A DNA stretch of 20,241 nt from CAYLMG01 sp964464635. Lineage in GTDB: Bacteria; Planctomycetota; Phycisphaerae; Sedimentisphaerales; Anaerobacaceae. Where the stretch lies: assembly GCA_964464635.1 (NCBI GenBank), contig CAYXGT010000055.1:1-20241 (forward strand), written 5' to 3'. Positions within the stretch are counted from its first letter, which is position 1, and each line of letters opens with the position of its first letter. Positions 1-8,274 of the stretch are shown piece by piece. The translations under genes and the position numbers were made by a program. The notes beneath the pieces are model-generated. The model was not told the DNA's origin and did not search any database. It saw only the letters and a list, made by a program, of their open reading frames with translations.

Positions 1-552
1 ATCGTATCACAAAACGCTGTCAAGCATGGACTTACTGCCGCAAACGACATCATCAGCTCAGAAAGCCGCCCTGAATTTGAGTTGTTCCGCGACAGGATGC
101 TCGCAGAATTAGCCCCACAGACCCCCCTCGAATCTATGCTGGCTGAACGAGTTGTCAGCCTCTCCTGGCGGCTCAAACGCACATCCCGTTTTCAGAACCA
201 GGCCATTGATACCCTGAACAAAGATAACACCAACAATCTTTTCTCGAGACTCACCCAATCGCTGTTTTCTAAAGGTTTAGTTCCGCAACACCCAGACCCC
301 TCCATTGAGGACTCTTCCTTAACTCTCGGCCGTTTAGCCGTAAAGGACTTCTCGAACGCAAGGGTGCTCGAACGACTTTTAATGTATGAACGACGAATTG
401 AGAATAGCCTTTACAAAACAATATTCGAGCTTCAAAGGATAAATCTAATCAACCAATATAATGGTATCCAACAAACTAATTCACTAAATAATTTACCCCT
501 TAGGGGCCAATCAACTAATCAACCAATTAACAACTATAACGGTATCTTATGA
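1..552 (+). CDS. Hypothetical protein of the 'NAxKHGLTA' family, 5' end missing
   Basis: The reading frame is open from the first base of the window, so the gene starts upstream; 183 codons are visible before the TGA at 550-552. The visible N-terminus contains the phrase QNAVKHGLTA followed by an acidic stretch and LAELAPQTPLESMLAERVVSLSWRLKR. From memory this matches a widespread uncharacterised family in planctomycetes, acidobacteria and related genomes, whose members start with an RANA/KSTGPKT-like segment that would lie outside the window. No enzymatic motif is visible and no function can be given. The last 40 or so residues are Asn/Gln-rich and low-complexity, encoded by AT-rich short repeats (tataatggtatc / ctataacggtatc) that merge into the repeat region downstream, so the C-terminus may have been reshaped by that repeat. 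A TTG at 82 could serve as a start, but the upstream frame clearly carries the family motif. Confidence 0.7.
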   Translation: MVSQNAVKHGLTAANDIISSESRPEFELFRDRMLAELAPQTPLESMLAERVVSLSWRLKRTSRFQNQAIDTLNKDNTNNLFSRLTQSLFSKGLVPQHPDPSIEDSSLTLGRLAVKDFSNARVLERLLMYERRIENSLYKTIFELQRINLINQYNGIQQTNSLNNLPLRGQSTNQPINNYNGIL

Positions 553-698
553 ACCAATTAACTAATCTTCTAATTAACAAGTTAACTAAAAAAATGCAAA
601 ACAAAGCCAAATTACGGAATGCCAGAATGAACATAACCCCTTTATTAACAAGGGAATATGGAAATATTATGCTTTGTGGAAGCCGAAAAAACAAAGCC

Positions 699-751
699 AA
701 ACAAACCCAAAACACCTGTCTCGACGAAGCGCAGCGAAGGCGGAAACCCAA
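699..751 (+). repeat. 53-bp direct repeat, copy 1
   Basis: This block is identical to 830-882, at an offset of 131 bp. Its core reads CACCTGTCTCGACGAAGCG and then GCAGCGAAGGCGGAAA. The flanking DNA also shows degenerate similarity at a period of about 141 bp (gccagaatgaac at 621 and 762, and aagggatatgaaaatat-like text at about 650 and 791), so the pair sits inside an imperfect tandem duplication. Confidence 0.9.
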
Positions 752-829
752 ACTACAGAACGCCAGAATGAACGTAATTAGTTGTATGAGAAAGGGATAT
801 GAAAATATACTCACTTTTTGCCGATATGA

Positions 830-882
830 AAACAAACCCAAAACACCTGTCTCGACGAAGCGCAGCGAAGGCGGAAACCCAA
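830..882 (+). repeat. 53-bp direct repeat, copy 2
   Basis: This is the exact second copy of 699-751. After the shared block, copy 1 continues into the gccagaatgaac element whereas copy 2 continues into a unique AT-rich stretch. Only two copies lie in the window and they are separated by 78 bp that is not repeated as a spacer, so this is not a CRISPR-like array. Confidence 0.9.
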
Positions 883-988
883 TTCAAACCCAATTTTTGC
901 CTTGTAATTTTGCAAACTCTGAGTTGAATGAAAATTTGTGCTCTTCGTGCCCTTCACGGTTAAATATTCTCTTTGCTGAATTATTAAA

Positions 989-1009
989 AAGAACACGTAT
1001 AGTGTTCTT
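989..1009. repeat. Perfect 8-bp inverted repeat (hairpin)
   Basis: AAGAACAC and GTGTTCTT flank a 5-nt loop (GTATA). No run of T follows on either strand, so it is not a standard intrinsic terminator. It may be part of a dispersed extragenic palindromic element, or it may fold in RNA read through from the minus-strand cluster. Confidence 0.6.
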
Positions 1010-1031
1010 GTGGACGAGAAAGATTTTGCGG

Positions 1032-1047
1032 GAAAAGTGCACTTTTC
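1032..1047. repeat. 16-bp perfect palindrome
   Basis: GAAAAGTGCACTTTTC is self-complementary over its whole length. It lies 23 bp from the hairpin at 989-1009, within the repeat region. It has no gene start nearby, which argues against an operator; it is more likely a component of the extragenic repeat. Confidence 0.6.
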
Positions 1048-1084
1048 AAAGAAAAATATTTCGAGAACACAAAGTCAGCGAAAT

Positions 1085-1147
1085 AAATCTGTGTCCGCCT
1101 TTAGCGAGACCTCGCCTTTTGGCGGGTCAATCTGTGAAATCTGTGGC
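1085..1147. repeat. Short repeated phrase with AATCTGTG units overlapping a gene end
   Basis: AAATCTGTG occurs at 1085-1093, and AATCTGTG at 1129-1136 and again at 1138-1145. Between them is a GC-richer block with the inverted repeat GCGAG-AC-CTCGC near 1104-1115. Read on the minus strand the phrase is CCACAGATTTCACAGATT, a text I recall as dispersed in intergenic DNA of related genomes. It covers the last codons of the minus-strand gene ending at 1127. Confidence 0.5.
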
Positions 1148-1519
1148 TAAGGAAATATCAAGACTTTCGCTGCGACAGAGTTTTTCGATGTCTCTTGCGA
1201 CTACATCTCTAATTATCCGGTTCTCTTTGGTTGTATCTGAAACGGTGCTGCTCGCAGTATCAGTTTGTTCCCTTGATTTGTCGATGGGTCTTAAAGGCTC
1301 GATTTTTAAGTTGGGTGACTTTCTTTTTATCGATGCAATCTTTCGATGCTCGGACATAATCTCTTCAGCAAGGTCGAATCTGAGAATTTCCTGTTGATCG
1401 TCTTGTGAAGATAAGTGCGATTGTTTGTCATTACCATTGGAATGCGGGATTATGTCCTCAGCCCGCAGAATGTCCTGCTTACCATTTTCAGGACCATCCT
1501 TTTTTTTTGTTTTTGCCAT
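1127..1519 (-). CDS. Small hypothetical charged protein (about 130 aa)
   Basis: The product is a hydrophilic, Lys- and Asp/Glu-rich protein without signal peptide or membrane segment. Its central part (DLAEEIMSEHRKIASIKRKSP) and its helical end (IIRDVVARDIEKLCR) look conserved-protein-like rather than random, and I recall similar small proteins in planctomycetes, but no function is known. The ATG at 1519 is preferred because GAGG lies about 6 nt before it; an in-frame start at 1579 would add 20 residues without a ribosome-binding site. It follows the M16 peptidase gene by 87 bp on the same strand and may be the last gene of that operon. The last residues (LATDFTD) are encoded by the AATCTGTG repeat, so the natural stop may have been replaced when the repeat arrived. 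Confidence 0.55.
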   Translation of the reverse strand: MAKTKKKDGPENGKQDILRAEDIIPHSNGNDKQSHLSSQDDQQEILRFDLAEEIMSEHRKIASIKRKSPNLKIEPLRPIDKSREQTDTASSTVSDTTKENRIIRDVVARDIEKLCRSESLDISLATDFTD

Positions 1520-1606
1520 TTTTGCCTCGTAAGCTTGCTTATATATATTTATTATATCGATTTGGTTTGTAGAAATCAAGTGTTGATTATTGTTTGAGTG
1601 CTTGTT

Positions 1607-2833
1607 TTATTTTGTTTTTGCTGGCCCAATCGAGAACTGCGTGTATTCGCCGGGGCTGAGCTGTTTTGCGAGCGAATTAACCTGCTGAACGGTGACAGAT
1701 TTTATTGCTTCGACATCGTCTGCCGTTGTGCGGTATTCGCCCAGATACATCCAGTTGAAACCCACGTCGGCCAGCCTGCCCATAGGCACCTCGTTTTTGA
1801 TAACAAGTGCGCTTAAAATTTTGTTCTTTGCCTTCTGCAGCTCGTCTTCACTGACACCTTTCTCACCCAGCTCCTGAAATATCCTGTTGATTACATCCAT
1901 CACCTTTATTTTGTTTTCACTGCTGCATTGTACCTGGGTAAAAAGCACTCCCGTGCCGTCCATAGCGCCGAACTGCATAGCAGCCGTTTCCGCCAGTGCC
2001 TTGTCAACCAGCTCCCAGAAAAATCTCGATCCTGCACTGTCACCGATTATTGCAGCCAGAAGATGGGCAGCAAATCGTCTCTGGTCCTGCGCAGGCACTG
2101 CATAGCTCATAAGACATATATGCTCGCGGTTGATATTTGGTTTTTCAGTGTTTTCTTTCTTTTTGCTGCCTTCGAAATCTTCCGTAATTCTGCCTGCCCC
2201 TTTACTTTGCCAGCCGCCGCAGCCGTCCTGGACAATATTGCATATCTTCTCCCACTCGAAATTGCCAACGCACACTACCGCCATATTATCAGGTGCGTAC
2301 CTTCTGTTAAAGTATTCTCGCATTTGCTCAGCGGACAAATTGTCTATACTTTCCACACTGCCGAGAACACTGTTTCCGCAGGGATGGCTGTCAAAATGAA
2401 GCGCCCTGCACTTGTCCGCAGCATCGAATTCCGGCTGGTCCTTGTACATAGCTATCTCTTCTTTGATAACGTTCTTTTCGATATTAAAATCTTCGTCTCG
2501 TAGCGCCGGTCTCATCAGCTCTATCCATAAATTCGTAATCTCTTCGAGGTATTCTGGCAGAACCGCAGCGTAAAAAACCGTCACCTCCTCGCTTGTGAAA
2601 GCGTTGAACTGCGCTCCCGTCCTGTCAAAAGCCTTGCTGACCTCGATTGCGCTTAGCTTGTCTGTTCCCTTAAAGAGCATATGTTCGAGAAAGTGCGAGA
2701 CTCCGTTTATCTGTTTTGTTTCATCGCGCGAGCCGGTCTTTACGAAAAAACCTACAGCCGCCGATTTCGCGCTATCATTCAGCTCGCCGATGATACTTAA
2801 ACCGTTTTCTAATATTTTTTTCCTGAATTCCAT
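1607..2833 (-). CDS. M16-family zinc metallopeptidase, catalytic subunit
   Basis: This 408-aa protein belongs to the insulinase/pitrilysin family M16 (short MPP-like type). The inverted zinc motif HFLEH is at residues 47-51, and the third ligand is the Glu pair in KEEIAMY at about 125-126. The C-terminal half has the second M16 fold, but the Arg-x-x-x-Tyr substrate-binding motif typical of that half is not evident (the region reads FWELVDKALAETAAM). The upstream neighbour, whose stop lies 5 bp before this start, is a paralogue that has that motif and lacks the zinc site. The two are therefore likely the halves of one heterodimeric peptidase, as known for other bacterial M16B pairs. No signal peptide is visible, so a cytoplasmic location is inferred. 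An AAGG sequence in the end of the upstream gene may serve as the ribosome-binding site. The substrate is unknown; degradation of peptides is most likely. Confidence 0.9.
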   Translation of the reverse strand: MEFRKKILENGLSIIGELNDSAKSAAVGFFVKTGSRDETKQINGVSHFLEHMLFKGTDKLSAIEVSKAFDRTGAQFNAFTSEEVTVFYAAVLPEYLEEITNLWIELMRPALRDEDFNIEKNVIKEEIAMYKDQPEFDAADKCRALHFDSHPCGNSVLGSVESIDNLSAEQMREYFNRRYAPDNMAVVCVGNFEWEKICNIVQDGCGGWQSKGAGRITEDFEGSKKKENTEKPNINREHICLMSYAVPAQDQRRFAAHLLAAIIGDSAGSRFFWELVDKALAETAAMQFGAMDGTGVLFTQVQCSSENKIKVMDVINRIFQELGEKGVSEDELQKAKNKILSALVIKNEVPMGRLADVGFNWMYLGEYRTTADDVEAIKSVTVQQVNSLAKQLSPGEYTQFSIGPAKTK

Positions 2834-2838
2834 ATTTG

Positions 2839-4071
2839 TTATTTTACCTTAACTTGTTGCGGGCCGATTGTTACAACCGTAAAATCCTCAAATGGATTGC
2901 TCCATAAAAATTTCAAAACCGATTCGACAGTAGTTTCTTCAATTTTCGATTTTATCTCATCCAGGCTTCTGACCCTGCCGAGCATATAATAGTCACCGCC
3001 GATACTGCCTGCCCGGCTGCTCGATGACTCGCTCTGCAGGATAAGCGCGCTTTTCAAACCTGCTTTTGCCTGCTTAATCTCTTCTTCGCTTATGCCTTCT
3101 TTGAGACGATTAAATTCCGCTATTATCACCTCCAGTGTCTGCTGTGCCTTCTGGGGGGTTGTGCCCGCGTAGCATATCACGCCCGCCGCCTCCTTCAGGC
3201 TGTGATACCTTGCTCCAACCGCATAGCACAATCCTCTCTTTTCCCTTACCTCGGTGAAAAGCCTTGCGCTCATCCCGCCTGAGAGTACTGAGATTGCAAT
3301 TCTCGCATTATAGTAGTTCTCATCATCGACCTTGACGGTACCTGTCATCAGCCCTATATGAACCTGGGCCCCATCGTGATGTATGTGCGTATATTCAGCC
3401 GCCTTTGGCTTTGGCTTTATGGTTTCTATAGCCTGTTTCGAATCCGTTTCGAACAGCTTCTCCATTTGTTTTACGATGTTTTCGAAGTCGTATTTGCCCG
3501 CTACTGAAAATATGGTCTGCGAAAGATTGAAATTATCTTTTGTTATCTGCCTTGTCTTTTCTGCCGTTAGATTTTTCAGCTCCTCAATGCTGCCGGCCGT
3601 GCTTCGCCCAAAGGGTTTGGGGTAAAACTGCTCTCTCAGTTTTAGCATAACTTTTTGTCTCGGATTGTCGTCGAGCGAAAGCACACCGTCAATTGCAAGC
3701 TGTCTTGCAGGCTCGAATTGCTCATCTTCGAGTCCTGACCGCAGGATAATATCCGCATACAGGTTAAGTGCTTCAGACAGATTGCCTGCCTCGAGCGAAG
3801 CGCCAATCACGAGATGTGAGCTGCCCACCGCGACGCTTCGGTGAAGACCCAGCCCGTCGAGAGCATCACCTAACTGCCTGTTGTCTTTGTCGCTTGCGCC
3901 TCTGAAAATCCAGTCTGCTATAACGTTAGCTGCACCGCATATACCTTCCGGCAGAAATGCCGCACCCGCAGGCAGCATAAAGTCGAATGACACAGACTCC
4001 ACAGCCTCCATACGCTCGCCCAGGAGCACCATCCCGTTTTTTAATATATGTTTATCGAGTTTTTCTGCCAT
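2839..4071 (-). CDS. M16-family peptidase-like protein, non-catalytic subunit
   Basis: This 410-aa M16-fold protein has lost the zinc motif. Aligned with the neighbour's HFLEH it reads N49-V-I-A52-D53, so both His ligands and the catalytic Glu are gone. The C-terminal half keeps the conserved VREKRGLCYAVGARY segment (residues 275-289), with R279 and Y283 as the Arg/Tyr pair that binds substrate backbone in M16 enzymes. By analogy with mitochondrial processing peptidase and bacterial two-subunit M16B enzymes, it is inferred to act as a binding partner of the catalytic subunit encoded 5 bp downstream. The ATG at 4071 is preceded by GAGAG. It is the first gene of the operon, with a plausible promoter at 4107-4135. 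No signal peptide is apparent. Confidence 0.88.
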   Translation of the reverse strand: MAEKLDKHILKNGMVLLGERMEAVESVSFDFMLPAGAAFLPEGICGAANVIADWIFRGASDKDNRQLGDALDGLGLHRSVAVGSSHLVIGASLEAGNLSEALNLYADIILRSGLEDEQFEPARQLAIDGVLSLDDNPRQKVMLKLREQFYPKPFGRSTAGSIEELKNLTAEKTRQITKDNFNLSQTIFSVAGKYDFENIVKQMEKLFETDSKQAIETIKPKPKAAEYTHIHHDGAQVHIGLMTGTVKVDDENYYNARIAISVLSGGMSARLFTEVREKRGLCYAVGARYHSLKEAAGVICYAGTTPQKAQQTLEVIIAEFNRLKEGISEEEIKQAKAGLKSALILQSESSSSRAGSIGGDYYMLGRVRSLDEIKSKIEETTVESVLKFLWSNPFEDFTVVTIGPQQVKVK

Positions 4072-4106
4072 CGTTAGCTCTCACAAATTACAAAAAAGAA
4101 ACAATA

Positions 4107-4135
4107 ACTTTACCAAAAAAAGGTGGCATTTTCAA
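4107..4135 (-). promoter_or_regulatory. Putative sigma70-type promoter of the M16 operon
   Basis: On the minus strand TTGAAA (4130-4135) and TAAAGT (4107-4112) are separated by 17 bp, each matching 4 of 6 consensus bases. It would place the transcript start about 30 nt before the ATG at 4071. The region is AT-rich, so a chance match is possible. Confidence 0.35.
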
Positions 4136-4233
4136 CAGTGAAATTCAGGACTTATTGCCCGAAAGCTTCGGATACTTTAGCAGGTTTAACAATAGAGATA
4201 AGCTGATAGTGAGTATTTAAAAAGGTTTTTTCT

Positions 4234-4545
4234 TTAATAAACTCCCAGTGAATTTATTTGTCTGGTTAAATAATTATGGATGTAAACAACAAGATAACAG
4301 AGCACAATAGTAAATGCGACGACTAAAATTGTGGCTACTACCTTTGTGGTCGTTTTATAACGCGGATTGAGCCACACCTGCGGCAGGGCAAGCGGGCCTA
4401 TAACAAGTATTGCAATTACGATAGCAGATGTGGAAAAATACCATTTCGTTTCAGGCTTGCCGGGCTTTTCGAAAAACTCGCCGCAGAAGCGACACTTCAC
4501 AGCCTCATCCTGAATTTCTTCTGCACAAAACGGGCATTTTTTCAT
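4234..4545 (-). CDS. Small zinc-ribbon membrane protein
   Basis: The product is about 103 aa. The N-terminus MKKCPFCAEEIQDEA carries a four-cysteine zinc ribbon (C4, C7, C18, C21), followed by two hydrophobic segments at about residues 34-58 and 65-90 that look like transmembrane helices. Such zinc ribbon plus two-helix proteins are common and mostly uncharacterised. The ATG at 4545 is chosen because MKKCPFC is the usual start of this family; a GTG at 4578, only 2 bp after the smc stop codon, would add 11 residues unlike the family. Neither start has a clear ribosome-binding site, so translational coupling to smc is possible. The gene is co-directional with and directly downstream of smc, although any functional link is speculative. 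Confidence 0.75.
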   Translation of the reverse strand: MKKCPFCAEEIQDEAVKCRFCGEFFEKPGKPETKWYFSTSAIVIAILVIGPLALPQVWLNPRYKTTTKVVATILVVAFTIVLCYLVVYIHNYLTRQINSLGVY

Positions 4546-4580
4546 AGCAATACAACGCACATAAGAGATACTAAACACGT

Positions 4581-7500
4581 TTAAGCCACTGCAGCAGGCT
4601 GTTCTTCGGGTTCGTATTCGTCGAATCTGACGCTTATCTTCTCACTCACTCCGCGCTTCTGCATAGTTATTCCGTAAAGCACATCTGCGATACTCATCGT
4701 ACGCTTGGCGTGCGTGATTATAATAAACTGTGAATTCTTCTGAAATTCCCTGATTATCAGGTTGAACCTTTCGTTGTTTGCCTCGTCAAGTGCCGCATCA
4801 ACCTCGTCAAGAAAACAAAACGGTGACGGCTTGGTCTCGAAGACCGCGAACAGAAGTGCTATCGCCGCCATCGATTTTTCTCCTCCGCTCAACAGTGATA
4901 TGCTTCTTGTCTCCTTGCCGGGCGGCTGGGCTATTATCTCTATGCCCGCCTCAAGAATATCCTCTGAATCTTCCAGAATTATATCCGCCTTTCCGCCGCC
5001 GAAAAGCTTGCGGAAAATCTGCTGAAAATTCTCTCGTATCCTGATGAACGTCTCCTGGAATTTCTCTCTGCTCTGTTTGTTAAGCCTGTTTATCAATTGC
5101 TGCAGATGTGCCTTGCTCTTGTTTAAGTCTTCGACCTGGGTACTGAGAAAATCGTACCTCTTCTCGAGCGAGTCCTGCTGTTCGATTGCGTCAAGATTGA
5201 CGTTACCGAGCCGCTCAATCCTGGCTCGCAAACCTGTTATCTCTTCTCGCACGGCCTCCCAGTCAACCTCGCTGTCCTCGTAATTTTCGTAAGAGCCGAC
5301 CAGGTCAATCTGGAGCTCATCCTGAATCCTTTCAATCAGATTCTGCTCTTTTACCTCGAGCTGGCCCAGTTCTATTTTCAGCTCACTTATCTTTTGATCG
5401 ATTTGTTCCTGTTCGGCCCTAAGCCGGCGAATTAGATGCTCGGTCTGATTTTGTTCGTCGAGCAGTATTTGTACCTGCTCATGCAGCTCTCTGCTGTTTT
5501 GCTGACTTGCCTCTTTACCGACATACAGTTCCGTCAGCTTGCTTTCGTAATTTAGAATCTCAGCTGTCGCCTTTTTGCAATCCTCTGTGCAGCTATGCAT
5601 CTCCTGCTGCGCCGTCCCGGCCGCTGATATATTCTGCTCGAGTTGATTTTGAATGTTTGAAATCGTTTGTTTTAATGCCTTATTTTGCTCTGCCGTTTGC
5701 CCAAGCTCGATACGCAAATTCGTCAGCTCTTCGGTTACCAACTTCAGTTGCGATTTTTGTTCTGTGTATGCATTCTCCAGCTCTTTTATGCGCGCAGAGC
5801 GTTCGTTGTTTACTGCTTCGAGCTCTTCGAGCTTTTGTTTGGAATCGTATTCTTTCTGTACTGTACGGCTTATCTGCTCTTCAAGCTGGTCGATTTCGCT
5901 TGTTATTAAAGGCTGTTCTTTTCGCAGCCTGTCGGTATTCTGCTCTATGACACTCAGCTTCGAGGCATACTTCATTTTCTCGGTATTCGCCTCATAAATG
6001 GCTGTTCTAAACTCTTTGCGCAGTTTGGCTAAATGTTCGCTCGTTTGATTATATACAGCTAACTGTTTTTCGAGCGAGCCTATCTCGTCGTCGATATTAC
6101 CAATAGCTTCCTGGAGCTGTCGCAGGCGGCTCCTGCGGGATATCAGTCCGCTGCTTTTTCCTAAAGGCCCGAGTCTTAGCGTGCCATCCGAGCCGAGGAA
6201 CTCGCCCGCAAGCGTGACAAAGCTGTAGCTGCCGTCGGTCTTCACCGATAATTCAACAGCCGATTCAATCGTGTCAACCACTATTGTTTTGCCCAGCAGC
6301 TTCCACACAAGCGGTGCATATTTACTATCATAGTTTACAAATTCGATGAGCCTTCCCTTTACACAATCGTATTTTGAGAAATCTGTCTTGTCCACGAACG
6401 GCTCAGCGCTCTCTACGCTTACAAAATTTGCCCTGCTCGCAAGTTTTTTTATTGTTTCAGCATCGCTGAAAAGGGTTTTTATATTATTGATTACGAGTGT
6501 ATCGGTTCTGCCTTCCAGTGCTGCTTCAACCGCGCCTGCATATTCTATATTTGCAGAAATTATGTCCGCCAATATTCCCTCTACGTAATTATATCTGCCG
6601 CCGCCTGATTCTTTTGATTTTTCGAGGATATTTTTAACACCGTCCTTCAGTCCCTCAAGACGCTGCTCCATATCATTGAGAACCGCAAGCTCGCTGCTCA
6701 GGGCGCTGCGGCTCTCTTTATTGTTGGCAAGCCGTTTCTGCTCAGTTGTTTTCTGTGCCTCGTTTTTTTCTGCCTCTTTGCGCTTGGCCTCCAGGCTCTC
6801 TTCCAGCTCACCGAGCACTTTTTCGATATCTGCAAGCCGGCTTTTGTGTTGTGCCTTTTCGGTTAAAAGTCTCTCTAACTCAGCTTCGCTGCTTTCTGCA
6901 CGGTCGGCAAGCCTGCTTTTCTGATGCGATAAATTATCCCTGTATAAAGATATGCTTTGCAGCTCGTTATGCAGTTGTGCTGTCAGGCGCACTATGTCGA
7001 TGATGCCCGACTTTTCGTCATTAAGCTCCGCCTCAAGCTCCGCACATTCCGTATTTAATTTTTCTATTGTTTTTTGCAGCTTCTCGGTTTTTACACTTTT
7101 CTGCTGCAGTTTTTCTTCGCATTCTGTCTGTTCTTCTCTATGAAGCGATAAATCCGACTCGAGTGCCTTTCTTTGCTCCTGCAGCTTCATAGCTCTCTGT
7201 TGCAACGACCGTTCTCGCTCCTGCAGCTCTGTTAGCCTCGTCCTTAAAAACTCGATTCTTTGAAGATGCTGTTCAATCTTACTTTCAGCCGTGACCAGCG
7301 TATTATCCGCGCGGTTCACTTCGTTTTCTGTTTCTATTATCTTATGGCCCAGCTCGCTGAGCTCTGCATCTTTTTTGCTTGTCTGTGCCGAAACCGATGC
7401 AAATTGCTCTTCGATGATTGCCGCTTGTTTGCGCTTTTCGATGCTTTCTGTATGTATCCTGTGATATTCGACGAGCGAATAATTCAGCTGAAGCTCTTTG

Positions 7501-8165
7501 AGCCTTTCCGTGTATTTCAGATAGCTTCTTGCCTTGCCTGCCTGGTGCTTGATGCTTCTGAGCTGTTTTCCGACCTCATTAAGAATATCAGCCAGACGTA
7601 GAAGATTCTGCTCGCACCTTTCCAGCTTTCGAAGTGCCTCTTTTTTATGGGCCTTGTATTTGCTGATGCCGGCTGCCTCTTCGAATATGCTTCGTCTGTC
7701 TGTTTTCGACGCCGTAACAAGCTGCTCGACCTGTCCCTGCTCGATAATCGAGTAAGCCTTGACCCCTATGCCGGTATCCATAAAAAGTTCGCGTATATCT
7801 TTAAGCCGGCAGATTTTATTGTTTATTCGGTACTCGCTTTCGCCGCTTTTATATATTCGCCTGCTGATTTGTACCTCGCTTAATTCAATCGGGAGCTGCC
7901 CCGTCGTATTGGATATAAAAAGGCTCACCTCCGCCGTTCCCAGGCCTTTTCTGCTGCTGCTGCCTGAGAATATCACGTCAGACATATGGTCGCTGCGCAG
8001 GCTCTTGACGCTTTGTTCGCCCAGCACCCATTTGACTGCGTCAACTATGTTGCTTTTACCGCAGCCGTTAGGCCCGACAACCGCTGTTATCGGAGAGTTA
8101 AACAAAAGCTCGGTTTTGTCTGCAAAGCTCTTAAATCCGTCTAAAACAATCTTTTCAAGTCTCAT
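4581..8165 (-). CDS. smc: Chromosome segregation protein SMC
   Basis: This is a full-length 1194-aa SMC ATPase, which organises and condenses the nucleoid, normally as a dimer with the ScpA and ScpB partners; neither partner gene is in this window. The N-terminal Walker A is GPNGCGKS (31-38). Two long coiled-coil arms rich in Glu/Lys/Gln/Leu flank a globular hinge at about 515-670 (starting near YVEGILADII). The C-terminal ATPase lobe carries the signature LSGGEKS (1092-1098), Walker B FCFLDE (1116-1121) and the D-loop ALDEANN. The length is typical of bacterial SMC. The ATG at 8165 has AAAGGC about 5 nt upstream. A FlgI-like gene ends 109 bp upstream on the same strand and a zinc-ribbon gene follows. 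All key motifs are intact, so the protein should be functional. Confidence 0.97.
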   Translation of the reverse strand: MRLEKIVLDGFKSFADKTELLFNSPITAVVGPNGCGKSNIVDAVKWVLGEQSVKSLRSDHMSDVIFSGSSSRKGLGTAEVSLFISNTTGQLPIELSEVQISRRIYKSGESEYRINNKICRLKDIRELFMDTGIGVKAYSIIEQGQVEQLVTASKTDRRSIFEEAAGISKYKAHKKEALRKLERCEQNLLRLADILNEVGKQLRSIKHQAGKARSYLKYTERLKELQLNYSLVEYHRIHTESIEKRKQAAIIEEQFASVSAQTSKKDAELSELGHKIIETENEVNRADNTLVTAESKIEQHLQRIEFLRTRLTELQERERSLQQRAMKLQEQRKALESDLSLHREEQTECEEKLQQKSVKTEKLQKTIEKLNTECAELEAELNDEKSGIIDIVRLTAQLHNELQSISLYRDNLSHQKSRLADRAESSEAELERLLTEKAQHKSRLADIEKVLGELEESLEAKRKEAEKNEAQKTTEQKRLANNKESRSALSSELAVLNDMEQRLEGLKDGVKNILEKSKESGGGRYNYVEGILADIISANIEYAGAVEAALEGRTDTLVINNIKTLFSDAETIKKLASRANFVSVESAEPFVDKTDFSKYDCVKGRLIEFVNYDSKYAPLVWKLLGKTIVVDTIESAVELSVKTDGSYSFVTLAGEFLGSDGTLRLGPLGKSSGLISRRSRLRQLQEAIGNIDDEIGSLEKQLAVYNQTSEHLAKLRKEFRTAIYEANTEKMKYASKLSVIEQNTDRLRKEQPLITSEIDQLEEQISRTVQKEYDSKQKLEELEAVNNERSARIKELENAYTEQKSQLKLVTEELTNLRIELGQTAEQNKALKQTISNIQNQLEQNISAAGTAQQEMHSCTEDCKKATAEILNYESKLTELYVGKEASQQNSRELHEQVQILLDEQNQTEHLIRRLRAEQEQIDQKISELKIELGQLEVKEQNLIERIQDELQIDLVGSYENYEDSEVDWEAVREEITGLRARIERLGNVNLDAIEQQDSLEKRYDFLSTQVEDLNKSKAHLQQLINRLNKQSREKFQETFIRIRENFQQIFRKLFGGGKADIILEDSEDILEAGIEIIAQPPGKETRSISLLSGGEKSMAAIALLFAVFETKPSPFCFLDEVDAALDEANNERFNLIIREFQKNSQFIIITHAKRTMSIADVLYGITMQKRGVSEKISVRFDEYEPEEQPAAVA

Positions 8166-8274
8166 TTTTTGCCTTTATATATATCGTTTAGATTGACTGT
8201 ATATACAAAATTCATCATCTTTTGAGGCATTTGCAATATTATTATCGGTCAATATGCAGCTTTTTCTTGATTAT

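Larger units (their letters stand above)
553..1126. other. Gene-free repeat-rich intergenic region
   Basis: This stretch between the KHGLTA-type gene and the end of the minus-strand cluster holds no convincing gene. A long open frame crosses it on the plus strand, but it is built from repeat sequence and then runs antisense through the small gene at 1127-1519. It contains a 53-bp exact direct repeat, shorter echoed phrases (acaaagccaaa at 601 and 691; gccagaatgaac at 621 and 762), an 8-bp-stem hairpin, a 16-bp palindrome and three copies of AAATCTGTG or AATCTGTG near 1085-1145. Similar phrases are, from memory, dispersed between genes in Sedimentisphaerales-type genomes. Confidence 0.65.

Noticed and set aside
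699..882. Possible CRISPR array or tandem array
   Set aside because: Only two exact copies exist, 53 bp long and 78 bp apart, without regular spacers or cas genes.
549..1397. Long plus-strand open frame (282 codons) across the repeat region
   Set aside because: It is made of repeat sequence with no protein-family signal and runs antisense to the better supported small gene at 1127-1519.
4159..4171. Hairpin CCGAA-AGC-TTCGG as terminator
   Set aside because: The stem has only 5 bp and no T-run follows on either strand.
5507..5997. Plus-strand open frames inside smc
   Set aside because: They are antisense to the coiled-coil coding sequence, overlap each other and show skewed Ser/Leu/Cys composition typical of shadow frames.
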